Shown here: positions 28,848 through 37,666 of the stretch, piece by piece
Numbering within the stretch: position 1 is the first letter of the stretch
Layout: each line of letters opens with the position of its first letter
DNA from: Gammaproteobacteria bacterium
Lineage (GTDB): Bacteria; Pseudomonadota; Gammaproteobacteria; Eutrophobiales; Eutrophobiaceae
Reading direction: 5' to 3'
NCBI GenBank assembly: GCA_004297165.1
Contig: SCUJ01000005.1
Coordinates: forward strand, 62,001-126,000
Length of the DNA stretch: 64,000 nt
Made by a program: the position numbers and the translations under genes
The notes under the pieces: generated by a model
Told to the model about the DNA's origin: nothing
What the model saw: the letters and a program-made list of their open reading frames with translations, nothing else
Databases searched by the model: none

Positions 28848-30862
28848 ATGTCGGTCTCCTTCGACAAGGCTCCATTCTCGCCCCAAACGCGGGCCAGTGT
28901 AGCTTCGATCTTCCTTTCGAAGCGGGCGATAACGGCGCGGGCACCGTCGATGACTTTCTGGTAGCCCTCGATCTCGGTCACGAGTTCCTTTTGTACGTCC
29001 AGCGGAGGGAGGGGGATTTCGACATCTCCAACTTGCTGTAGCGAGATGTTGTACTGCGCGACGCCCGCCTTTACGGATTCAATGTGCGCGCGTACTCGTG
29101 GAGATCGAAGCAGTTGCGATAAATATATCGGAGAGATCAACTCCTGTTTTAATCGGATGACTGCTAAGGCTTGATTTGTGTTTGCAGGCAGCAAGGAAGA
29201 ATCTACAACCGCAGATCGACCCATTGCACCAGCGATTGAGAACAAGACATCGCCCGCCGCTAGCTGCGAACGTGCAAGAGCGGCGTGCGCTTCATTTGAT
29301 ATGTGAGCGACTTTCGACGCGATTATCGTTCCGTCCCCTGCTACCGACTCGATTTTGATGAAGTTAACCCCGGAATCCTCAAAGTTAAAACCTGCTGTCG
29401 TAGGTGTAGTTCCCTTGGTAATCACGTTGCTGACGTCACGGATCAAGGTGTGCGGAAACTCCGAGTTTGATACGACGCTTTTCTGATACCGCTCCCCGCT
29501 CAAGTTGTAATCACCATTGCCGGCGATGCGGCTCTTTTCGACGATGAGGACGTTGCGGATTTGTGATTGTTGATTTTGGATTTCGGATTTAGGGTCGGGT
29601 AGCCAGTGTTTCAGGAATGCGGCGGCGGCGGGGAGATCGTTCTTGTCGATTGCGCGGCGCTGGGCGCCGAGGCCGAAGCCGTCGTTTTCGATCTTGATGA
29701 AGGCGATGCTGTTGGTGCGTTTCGCGAGCGACTTGTCGAGGATGAGTATCGAGGTCTTCACGCCGGAATAGGGATTGAACATGCCGGCCGGCAGAGAGAC
29801 GACGGCAACGAGATATTCCTCGACCAGCATCTTGCGCAGTTGTTTGTAGGCGGTCTGACTCTGGAAGATGACACCTTCGGGCACAATGATTCCGGCGCGG
29901 CCGTTCGGCGTCAGGTGCTCGGCCATATAATCGACGAACAGCACTTCACTGCGTTTGCTCTGCACCGAAAACCGGTTGTGCGGTTTGATGCCGCCTTTCG
30001 GCGACATGAACGGCGGATTGGCGAGGATAACGTCCGCGTATTCGTTCCAGTGATCCTGGCTGGTGAGGCAATCATATTCGTGGATATGCGGGTCGGCGAA
30101 ACCGTGCAGGTACAGGTTCACCAGAGACAGGCGCACCATGTCGGGGGAGATGTCGTAGCCCTTGAAATTCTGCGCGAGTCGGCCGCGTTCATCGGGAGTC
30201 AAAAGATCTCCCGGCATGATTCCCTCACCCCCGGCCCCTCTCCCGGTGGTAGAGGGGAGTGAAGAATTGGCCTTGAGGATGTGCTTGTAAGATGAGATCA
30301 GGAACCCCGCAGTGCCGCACGCCGGATCGAGCACGGTCTCGTGCTTCTTCGGGTCGATCACGGCAACGATGAAATCGATGATGTGGCGCGGCGTGCGGAA
30401 TTGACCGGCGTCGCCCTGGCTGCCGAGCACCGAGAGCAGGTATTCGAAGGCGTCGCCGAGTCGCTCGGAGTGGTCGTATTCGAATTCGTCGATGATCTTC
30501 AGGAAGGCGCGCAGGGTTTCAGGGTCGCGATACGGTAGATAGGCGTTCTTGAAGATGTCGCGAAAGAGCGGCGGGATGCCGGGGTTCTCCGGCATCCGGG
30601 TGATGGCTTCGGCGTAGAGGTTCAGCGTCTCGTGACCGCCGAGGCCGGAGCGCATCAGTTTCGCCCAACCGTAGCCCGCGAAATCTTCGGCGAAGAACCG
30701 GCGCTTGCCGCCCAGTTCCTCACTCTCCGCGTCCATGTCATCCATGAACTTGTAGATCAGCGCGATGGTGATCTGCTCGACCTGGCTTTTCGGGTCCGGC
30801 ACCTTGCCAACGAGGATGTCGCGGGCGGTGTCGATGCGGCGTTTGGTTGCGGTATCGAGCAC
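28844..30862 (-). CDS. Type I restriction-modification HsdM fused to a C-terminal single-TRD HsdS region
   Basis: 672 aa; DPACGTAGFL, NPPF motifs; C-term IRDVSNVITKGTTPTT...IPLPPLDVQKELVTEIEGYQKVIDGARAVI. Confidence 0.92.
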   Translation of the reverse strand: MLDTATKRRIDTARDILVGKVPDPKSQVEQITIALIYKFMDDMDAESEELGGKRRFFAEDFAGYGWAKLMRSGLGGHETLNLYAEAITRMPENPGIPPLFRDIFKNAYLPYRDPETLRAFLKIIDEFEYDHSERLGDAFEYLLSVLGSQGDAGQFRTPRHIIDFIVAVIDPKKHETVLDPACGTAGFLISSYKHILKANSSLPSTTGRGAGGEGIMPGDLLTPDERGRLAQNFKGYDISPDMVRLSLVNLYLHGFADPHIHEYDCLTSQDHWNEYADVILANPPFMSPKGGIKPHNRFSVQSKRSEVLFVDYMAEHLTPNGRAGIIVPEGVIFQSQTAYKQLRKMLVEEYLVAVVSLPAGMFNPYSGVKTSILILDKSLAKRTNSIAFIKIENDGFGLGAQRRAIDKNDLPAAAAFLKHWLPDPKSEIQNQQSQIRNVLIVEKSRIAGNGDYNLSGERYQKSVVSNSEFPHTLIRDVSNVITKGTTPTTAGFNFEDSGVNFIKIESVAGDGTIIASKVAHISNEAHAALARSQLAAGDVLFSIAGAMGRSAVVDSSLLPANTNQALAVIRLKQELISPIYLSQLLRSPRVRAHIESVKAGVAQYNISLQQVGDVEIPLPPLDVQKELVTEIEGYQKVIDGARAVIARFERKIEATLARVWGENGALSKETDI
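29557..29591. repeat. Five degenerate tandem heptamers (G/T)GATT(T/G)N inside hsdM-S linker
   Basis: GGATTTG TGATTGT TGATTTT GGATTTC GGATTTA. Confidence 0.75.
30222..30262. repeat. Interspersed palindromic repeat inserted in frame in hsdM
   Basis: ccctcacccccggcccctctcccggtggtagaggggagtga, encoding SSLPSTTGRGAGGEG in the protein. Confidence 0.75.
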
Positions 30863-30865
30863 GGA

Positions 30866-31699
30866 CTATCCCTTGAGTTGCTTCATTGATGACGCGGAGA
30901 CGAGCACTCGCATCTGGCGGATGGCCATCTCGTTCAGGCGTTTGAGGCGGTCTCCCTGCGACAGCCCCATGTGGATGAGTTCGGCATTCATGCCCTCGAT
31001 ATTAGCAAGCACCAGGAGTTGTTCAACAGTGGCATAGTCACGCTCATTACCTTTTTTATCTGGATTCGCATCCCGCCATTCCCGCGCTGTATGCCCGAAC
31101 AGAGCGACATTCAGGAGATCCGCTTCTGTGGCGTAGGTCATGGCTGCCTGGGTGGGAGTGACCTGCGGGGGAATGAGGTGTGACTGAATGGCATCAGTAT
31201 GAATGCGATAGTTGAGCTTCGAAATGGCTCGGTTCAGGTTCCATGAAAGCGATAGTCGGCTGTTTTCATCCTCCTTGAGCCGCTGGAATTCCTTGATTAG
31301 AAAGAGCTTGAATTCGACCGATATCCAGGTTGCGAATTCAAAGGCGATGTCCTTGTGAGCGAAAGTGCCGCCGTAACGTCCCGGCTTGGACAGGATTCCG
31401 GTAGCGCCGGTTTTCTCGATCCATTGCCGGGGGGTTAAGGCAAAACTGTTCAGGCCGGCGCCCTTTCTAAACCCGTCGAATTCGACGGGATTAAAATCGG
31501 GATTGTTGAGGCTCTCCCAGATGCCGAGGAATTCAATCGTGTTACGGTTGCGGAGCCAGTTGCGGATCAGGTCATCCGTAAGCTTCGGGTTTTTGTGGCG
31601 GGCGATATCCGTTAATGAAATATAATCCTGCTTTCCGAATTCGAGGACTGTAATGTCGGTTCCTTTAACGCTGACTTTGGTTTTACGGGTCTTGTCCAT
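30866..31699 (-). CDS. KilA-N domain-containing protein
   Basis: 277 aa; DYISLTDIARHKNPKLTDDLIRNWLRNRNTIEFLGIWESLNNPDFN...TPRQWIEKTGATGI. Confidence 0.9.
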   Translation of the reverse strand: MDKTRKTKVSVKGTDITVLEFGKQDYISLTDIARHKNPKLTDDLIRNWLRNRNTIEFLGIWESLNNPDFNPVEFDGFRKGAGLNSFALTPRQWIEKTGATGILSKPGRYGGTFAHKDIAFEFATWISVEFKLFLIKEFQRLKEDENSRLSLSWNLNRAISKLNYRIHTDAIQSHLIPPQVTPTQAAMTYATEADLLNVALFGHTAREWRDANPDKKGNERDYATVEQLLVLANIEGMNAELIHMGLSQGDRLKRLNEMAIRQMRVLVSASSMKQLKG

Positions 31700-31708
31700 G
31701 GGTCCCTC

Positions 31709-34312
31709 CTAGGCGGCGAACTGGTTGAGTGAAACATAATCCTTGACGTATTCCGGTATCGACTTGCGGTATTCCTCAGGCACGTCCTTGAAGTCGCGCA
31801 AGGTCAACTCCGGGGTAGTCGCCAGACCCGTAAACTGGCGGCTATCGATGATGTCCCGCACCCGTCTGCTGTTGAGATAAGCCTTGAAGTAATGCTTGAT
31901 GGCAGGAATTGCCCGGGCCTGATCCGGCTTGCGGTCGGCGACGAACTTGGCAAACTCCTCTTCCAGCAGTTCATCCTTCGATTTGAAGCGCGGAATGAGG
32001 CCGAAGACCTTCTCCAGGATCTCACGCAATGTGATACGCCGGTCCACGGCGGCGGCACTGCGCAGCTTCTCGAGGTTGTAGTATTCCTCCGGTTTATCGA
32101 ACACCTCGCGGTTCACGTAATCGATGACCCGATCCCACTGGCCGGCCTCGACGGCTTGGACGATGACCGGATCCTCCCGGACGGTCTCTTCGAAGCGCCC
32201 GAAGAACATCCGGTCAATCTTCATCCCTTCGGCGCCAATGGCTTCTTCCTTGATACCCGCAAGAATGTCCGCCCCAAGGTGCTCGTAGATACCGCCCACT
32301 AGCACCGGACCAGCGCCCTCGCCTCCATTGCCATCTTTTCCCCGACGCAAGGGGAGTTTCAGCATCTCGTCGTAGTTGAAATGCTCCTCGAAATATTCAC
32401 AGGTGGCGAAAAAGTCAAACAGCTTGAATGTGGTCTTGCCTGGCCGGGTCACCCCACCCTTGATCGCCTCATCGAAGAGCTGCTCCAGAAAGTCATGCTT
32501 GCGCGTTCCGCGGCCCTTGATCTGAATGAAATCCGTGGGCGAAAAAATCGGCCTGAAGAGGCCGAGGTTGAGGATATCCGTGCAGTCATAACCAGTGGTC
32601 ATCATGCCGACGGTTACGCAGACCCGCGTCTTGCTGGTCTTGTAGGCTGGGATGAAGTTACCCGAGCCGTGCAGCTTGTTATTGGCGAAGTTGATCGTGA
32701 ACTGCTGTGCGTCCGGCACCAATGAGGTGACCTGTATGGCGAAATCGGATTGGTACTTGCCGGGAAACATGCGGTCGGCTATCTGGTTGAAAATCTGCGC
32801 GAGCTTCGCAGCGTGATTCTGGCTGACCGCGAAGACGATCGATTTACCGATTTCGCCGCTCACGGGATCGCGCAGCGCGTTCTCAAGGAACGTCTTGCAG
32901 AAGAGCAGATTGGTGCTCTCGGAGAAAAACTTTTTCTCAAACTCCCGTTGCTTGTACGTCTCCTCTTGATTTTCCCCGGTATCATCCGCGAAGGAGACGA
33001 TGAAACCATCTTCAGAAAGCAACTCAGTAGTAACTTCGGTCCGGGCATCAACTACCGTCGGGTTAACGAGGTGTCCGTCCTTTACGCCATCCAGAAGGGA
33101 GTAGCGGGAGGTAGGTTCGCCGCTTTCGCAGCCGAAGGTGCGGTAGGTGTCGAGCAGCAGGCGACGCTCGGCTTCGCGGGGGTCGCGCTTCGTGGGTTTA
33201 TCCTTGTCGAATCGGCGCAGGTAGTCGCGCGGCGTGGCCGTCAGGCCGAGTTTGTAACCGACAAAATAGTCGAAGACCGCCCGTGCATTACCGCCAATCG
33301 AGCGGTGCGCCTCGTCGGAGATTACGAGATCGAAGTCAGTCGGCGAAAACAACCGCTGGTACTTGTTGTTGAAGAGGAGTGACTGCACGGTGGTCACGAT
33401 GATCTCGGCCCGCCGCCAGTCGTCCCGGTTTTCCTTGTAGACGACGGTTTTGTAGTCGGCGGCAAGCGAAAGTAGCGGCGAGTCCGCCTTACGACCCGCC
33501 TGCTCCTCCAGTTCCAGACGATCCACGAGAAACAGCACGCGTTGGGCATTGCCTGTGCGCAGAAAAAGCTTGATGACGGCCGCAGCGGTAAGCGTCTTGC
33601 CGGTGCCGGTGGCCATCTCGAATAAGAAGCGATCCTTGCCTGCGGCGACGGCGGCTTGCAGGCTGCGTATGGCCTGCAGTTGGTAATCCCGGAGAAAACG
33701 CAGCTTGTTGGTCTGGATGTAAACCGGGCGCTCCGTCTCGTTCCGCCAACCGGCCTCGGATTGGTAGCCTGGCCGCTGGCTGAGCACGATGTAATCTCTG
33801 TCGACTGGCTCTGCGATCAGTCGCTGCGGGTCCGGCGTGACTTTCCGATAGGCGCTGACAGAGTCCGGTGCCGGGAAGGCTGTAATGATATATGGGTTAC
33901 CGCGTTCCAGATCCCAGAAATAATGCAGGTTGCCATTGGAAAGGATGACGAAGCGGCAATTCTGGGAGCGGGCGTACTTGCGAGCCTGTTCTTTCGCAGT
34001 GAGCGGGTTTTTGTCTTCGGCCTTGGCCTCGAGGACGATGAACGGAAATCCCTTGGCGTCGAGCAACAGGAAATCGATGAAACCCTTGCCCACTTTCTCA
34101 AAGTTTGCGCCGAATGCGTCCAGGTCGGCGGACTTTATGGTGACTCCGGGTTCGAGACAGATGTTCGCGGGCTTGTTGTCTTCCGGAAAGAATCGCCAAC
34201 CCGCCGTTTCCAGCAGTCTGTTGATCTTGATGCGGGCCGTGGCTTCCTTCGCGGGCACTCGGATCTCCTCGTTCGGGTCGTGGCCTTGGGGTTGCGCGGG
34301 GGCAATAGCCAT
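31709..34312 (-). CDS. hsdR: Type I restriction endonuclease HsdR
   Basis: 867 aa; FIDFLLLDAKGFPFIVLEAKA nuclease core, FEMATGTGKTLTAAAVI, DEAHRS helicase motifs. Confidence 0.95.
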   Translation of the reverse strand: MAIAPAQPQGHDPNEEIRVPAKEATARIKINRLLETAGWRFFPEDNKPANICLEPGVTIKSADLDAFGANFEKVGKGFIDFLLLDAKGFPFIVLEAKAEDKNPLTAKEQARKYARSQNCRFVILSNGNLHYFWDLERGNPYIITAFPAPDSVSAYRKVTPDPQRLIAEPVDRDYIVLSQRPGYQSEAGWRNETERPVYIQTNKLRFLRDYQLQAIRSLQAAVAAGKDRFLFEMATGTGKTLTAAAVIKLFLRTGNAQRVLFLVDRLELEEQAGRKADSPLLSLAADYKTVVYKENRDDWRRAEIIVTTVQSLLFNNKYQRLFSPTDFDLVISDEAHRSIGGNARAVFDYFVGYKLGLTATPRDYLRRFDKDKPTKRDPREAERRLLLDTYRTFGCESGEPTSRYSLLDGVKDGHLVNPTVVDARTEVTTELLSEDGFIVSFADDTGENQEETYKQREFEKKFFSESTNLLFCKTFLENALRDPVSGEIGKSIVFAVSQNHAAKLAQIFNQIADRMFPGKYQSDFAIQVTSLVPDAQQFTINFANNKLHGSGNFIPAYKTSKTRVCVTVGMMTTGYDCTDILNLGLFRPIFSPTDFIQIKGRGTRKHDFLEQLFDEAIKGGVTRPGKTTFKLFDFFATCEYFEEHFNYDEMLKLPLRRGKDGNGGEGAGPVLVGGIYEHLGADILAGIKEEAIGAEGMKIDRMFFGRFEETVREDPVIVQAVEAGQWDRVIDYVNREVFDKPEEYYNLEKLRSAAAVDRRITLREILEKVFGLIPRFKSKDELLEEEFAKFVADRKPDQARAIPAIKHYFKAYLNSRRVRDIIDSRQFTGLATTPELTLRDFKDVPEEYRKSIPEYVKDYVSLNQFAA

Positions 34313-34453
34313 TTGTATTTTGAGGCGATTCTACCCCGCAGGATCACGCTTTGCTATACGCGAGGGAATTATTTCAGGGTATTATCAGCCCCGAATAACC
34401 CCACGTGCAGGCACATAATAAATCGCTTTGTATTATTCAGATACGATACGTTC

Positions 34454-35215
34454 ATGGATAGCAATACCGCCCCCTGGTCCCCGCCCTACACTCTTGAGGA
34501 ACGGCTCAAATACGCCTTGATCCCGGCGGGGCTTTACATCCACCACCGGGTACGCAAGGAGTTGCGGCGGGGAGAGCCGGAGCTTCATCTGCTTCCCTTC
34601 CTCGCCGATCGCCGGAAGATTAGTCTCGATATCGGGGCGAACAAGGGCGTTTACGCCTGGATGCTTGCGCGCTGCTCGCATGAGGTCCATGCCTTCGAAC
34701 CCAATCCGAAGCTGTTCCGGATCCTGCAACGTATCAATGGTCCGAAGCTGCATGTCTCGCCTGTCGCCTTGTCCAACATTTCCGATAAGGCCATGCTGCG
34801 GATCCCCGGCAATGCGCAACGCGGCTATTCGAACCAGGGGAGCAGCCTGAGCGCGGTCAAGGTCTCCGGGGAGCACGGGGAGGTTGAGGTGGAAACAAAG
34901 CGTCTGGATGATCTCGACCTTGGCGACATTGGATTTATAAAGATTGACGTGGAGGGTTTCGAGCAGGCGGTCCTCGAGGGCGCAGTGGAGACCCTGCGGC
35001 GCTGCCGGCCCAACCTGCTCATCGAGATGGAGGAGCGGCATACCCACAAGCCGATCGAGGAATCCCTCGACTACATTAAACGGCTGGGTTACGAAGGCTT
35101 ATTTCTGCGCAATGGGGAACTCGTCTCAATCTCGCGCTTCGATCCGGCGGGGATGCATCGGGAGTGTGTCGATCGGCCGGGGTACGTCTTCAACTTCATC
35201 TTTCTGCCTGACTAA
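34454..35215 (+). CDS. FkbM family methyltransferase
   Basis: Start reset to MDSNTAPWSPPYTLEER; ISLDIGANKGVYAWMLARCSHEVHAFEPNP, DLGDIGFIKIDVEGFEQAVLEGA. Confidence 0.9.
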   Translation: MDSNTAPWSPPYTLEERLKYALIPAGLYIHHRVRKELRRGEPELHLLPFLADRRKISLDIGANKGVYAWMLARCSHEVHAFEPNPKLFRILQRINGPKLHVSPVALSNISDKAMLRIPGNAQRGYSNQGSSLSAVKVSGEHGEVEVETKRLDDLDLGDIGFIKIDVEGFEQAVLEGAVETLRRCRPNLLIEMEERHTHKPIEESLDYIKRLGYEGLFLRNGELVSISRFDPAGMHRECVDRPGYVFNFIFLPD

Positions 35216-35281
35216 AGCAAGATTGTTAAGTTCTCAATTTCCCAAATAAGAGAGCAAATACAAAACACGATTATTTTTTCT

Positions 35282-35326
35282 GCCCCCTCTCCCCTTGCCC
35301 CTCCCCCGCGAGAGGGGGAGGGGGAT
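35282..35326. repeat. Interspersed palindromic repeat, same general type as 30222-30262
   Basis: gccccctctccccttgcccctcccccgcgagagggggaggggga. Confidence 0.65.
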
Positions 35327-35475
35327 CCACCTCTACCATCAGTGAAAGTAATTCCACGGGAGTTGCAGGGGCCGGGACATCCCAATAGAATTTCCCGGTC
35401 AAATCCAGGCGCAATTCCCGGGACTCCGGGATCCCTATCACTCAACACACCGTCATCCGACAGGAACACAACAAG

Positions 35476-36330
35476 ATGTCAAATACGAGATTCACCGGCA
35501 CCGCCACCTACGTCGCCACCGAGGACCTGATGACCGCGGTCAATGCCGCCGTCACCGTGGGCCGTCCGCTCCTGATCAAGGGCGAGCCCGGCACCGGCAA
35601 GACCCTGCTCGCCGCCGAGGTCGCCGCCGCCCTGAACAAGCCCCTGATCGAATGGCATATCAAGTCCACCACCAAGGCGAGGCAAGGTCTGTATGAGTAC
35701 GATGCCGTCTCCCGTCTGCGCGATTCCCAGCTCGGCGATGGCCGGGTGAAGGACATCGCGAATTACATCATCCACGGCAAACTCTGGGAGGCCTTCGAGA
35801 ACGAGCAACAGGCCGTGCTGCTCATCGACGAGATCGACAAGGCTGATATCGAATTCCCCAACGACCTCCTGCAGGAACTGGACCGGATGGAGTTCTATGT
35901 CTATGAAACGCGGGAACTGATCCGCGCCAGACACCGTCCCGTGGTGATCATCACCAGCAACAACGAGAAAGAGCTGCCTGATGCCTTTCTCCGGCGCTGT
36001 TTCTTCCATTACATCCAGTTCCCTGATCACGAGACGATGACCCGGATCGTCAATGTGCATCATCCCGAGATCAAAAAGCGCCTCCTGGCCGAGGCCCTGG
36101 AGACCTTCTTTAACGTTCGCGAGGTGCCGGGCTTGAAGAAGAAACCCTCCACCTCGGAACTGCTGGACTGGATCAAGCTCCTGCTGGCCGAGGACATCTC
36201 GCCCGAAGATTTGCGCGAGGAGAATCAAAAGAAGGTGTTGCCCAAACTCTACGGCGCGCTGCTGAAGAACGAGCAGGATGTGCATCTCTTCGAGAAACTG
36301 CTGTTCATGAACCGCGGCGGACGGCACTGA
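35476..36330 (+). CDS. MoxR family AAA+ ATPase
   Basis: LLIKGEPGTGKTLLAAEVA, AVLLIDEIDKADIEFPNDLLQEL, VIITSNNEKELPDAFLRRCFFHYI. Confidence 0.93.
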   Translation: MSNTRFTGTATYVATEDLMTAVNAAVTVGRPLLIKGEPGTGKTLLAAEVAAALNKPLIEWHIKSTTKARQGLYEYDAVSRLRDSQLGDGRVKDIANYIIHGKLWEAFENEQQAVLLIDEIDKADIEFPNDLLQELDRMEFYVYETRELIRARHRPVVIITSNNEKELPDAFLRRCFFHYIQFPDHETMTRIVNVHHPEIKKRLLAEALETFFNVREVPGLKKKPSTSELLDWIKLLLAEDISPEDLREENQKKVLPKLYGALLKNEQDVHLFEKLLFMNRGGRH

Positions 36331-36372
36331 ATATATGACCCGGATTCCAGAGCCCGGCATGCCGGTACCTAA

Positions 36373-36452
36373 CGTAGGGTGGGCAGGTTTCTCATGCCCA
36401 CGCGGGCATGTGGATCCGACAGCGTGGGCACCAACGGCGTGCCCACCCTACA
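36373..36452. repeat. MITE-like element with 11-bp terminal inverted repeats
   Basis: TAGGGTGGGCA (36375-36385) ... TGCCCACCCTA (36440-36450). Confidence 0.7.
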
Positions 36453-36471
36453 TCTGCGGTATCCAGTTCCT

Positions 36472-37662
36472 ATGTTCCTGAACCTCTTTTACAAACTGCG
36501 CGAGGTCGGGATTCCGGTCTCCATCACCGAGTATCTAACGCTGATGGAGGCCCTCGATCAGGGCGCCGCCGGCAAAGACATCGACGCCTTCTACTATCTG
36601 GTCCGCGCCTCGCTCGTCAAGGATGAACGCTACTTCGATCGTTTCGATCGGGTCTTCGGCGCGCACTTCGAAGGCATGGAAAACCTGATGGAGGGACTGC
36701 TGGCGGAGATCCCAGCCGAGTGGCTGCAAAAGCAGGCCATGCTCAATCTGAGCGATGAGGAGAAACGCCAGATCGAGGCCATGGGCGGCTGGGAAAAACT
36801 GATGGAGGAGTTGCGCAAGCGCCTGGAAGAACAGAAGGAGGCGCACCATGGCGGCAACAAATGGATCGGCACCGGCGGGCGCTCCCCCTTCGGCGCCTAC
36901 GGCTACAACCCGGAGGGGATCCGCATCGGCCAGGACCAGTCACGCAACCGCCGCGCTGTGAAGGTCTGGGACAAACGCGAATACCGCAACCTCGATGACG
37001 ATGTCGAGATCGGCACGCGCAATCTCAAGCTCGCATTGCGCAAGCTGCGGCGCTTCGCGCGCGAGGGCGCGAGCGACGAACTGGATCTGGACGAGACCAT
37101 CCACTCCACCGCCCGTAATGCCGGCATGCTGGATATTCACATGGCGCCGGAGCGGCACAACGCGGTCAAGGTGCTGCTGTTTCTGGATGCGGGCGGATCG
37201 ATGGACGATCACGTGCAGGTCTGCGAGGAGCTGTTCTCCGCCACGCGCTCGGAATTCAAGCACCTCGAGCATTTCTATTTTCACAACTGCGTCTACGAGG
37301 CGGTGTGGAAGGACAACACCCGCCGCCGTCACGATCTCATCCCGACCCTGGATGTAATGCACAAGTACGGCCACGACCACAAACTGATCTTCGTCGGCGA
37401 CGCCAGCATGAGCCCGTATGAACTCATGATCGAAGGCGGCAGCGTGGAGCACTGGAACCAGGAATCCGGCGCGGTCTGGATGAGCCGTCTCCTGAGCACC
37501 TACCCCAACGCCATCTGGATCAATCCCATCCCCGAGGACTACTGGAACCACACCCACTCCATCAACATGGTGCGGGAACTCATGAGTAAACGGATGTTCC
37601 CGCTGACCCTCGACGGACTTACTCGTGGGATTGAATCGCTGAAGCGCAGTCAGGTCGGCTGA
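36472..37662 (+). CDS. VWA domain-containing (CoxE-like) protein
   Basis: Start reset to ATG 36472 (MFLNLFYKLREVGIPVSITEYLTLMEAL); VLLFLDAGGSMDDHV. Confidence 0.9.
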   Translation: MFLNLFYKLREVGIPVSITEYLTLMEALDQGAAGKDIDAFYYLVRASLVKDERYFDRFDRVFGAHFEGMENLMEGLLAEIPAEWLQKQAMLNLSDEEKRQIEAMGGWEKLMEELRKRLEEQKEAHHGGNKWIGTGGRSPFGAYGYNPEGIRIGQDQSRNRRAVKVWDKREYRNLDDDVEIGTRNLKLALRKLRRFAREGASDELDLDETIHSTARNAGMLDIHMAPERHNAVKVLLFLDAGGSMDDHVQVCEELFSATRSEFKHLEHFYFHNCVYEAVWKDNTRRRHDLIPTLDVMHKYGHDHKLIFVGDASMSPYELMIEGGSVEHWNQESGAVWMSRLLSTYPNAIWINPIPEDYWNHTHSINMVRELMSKRMFPLTLDGLTRGIESLKRSQVG

Positions 37663-37666
37663 CTGC

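Noticed and set aside
33656-34453. N-terminal extension of the FkbM ORF
   Set aside because: It reads through the antisense of hsdR; the methyltransferase begins at ATG 34454
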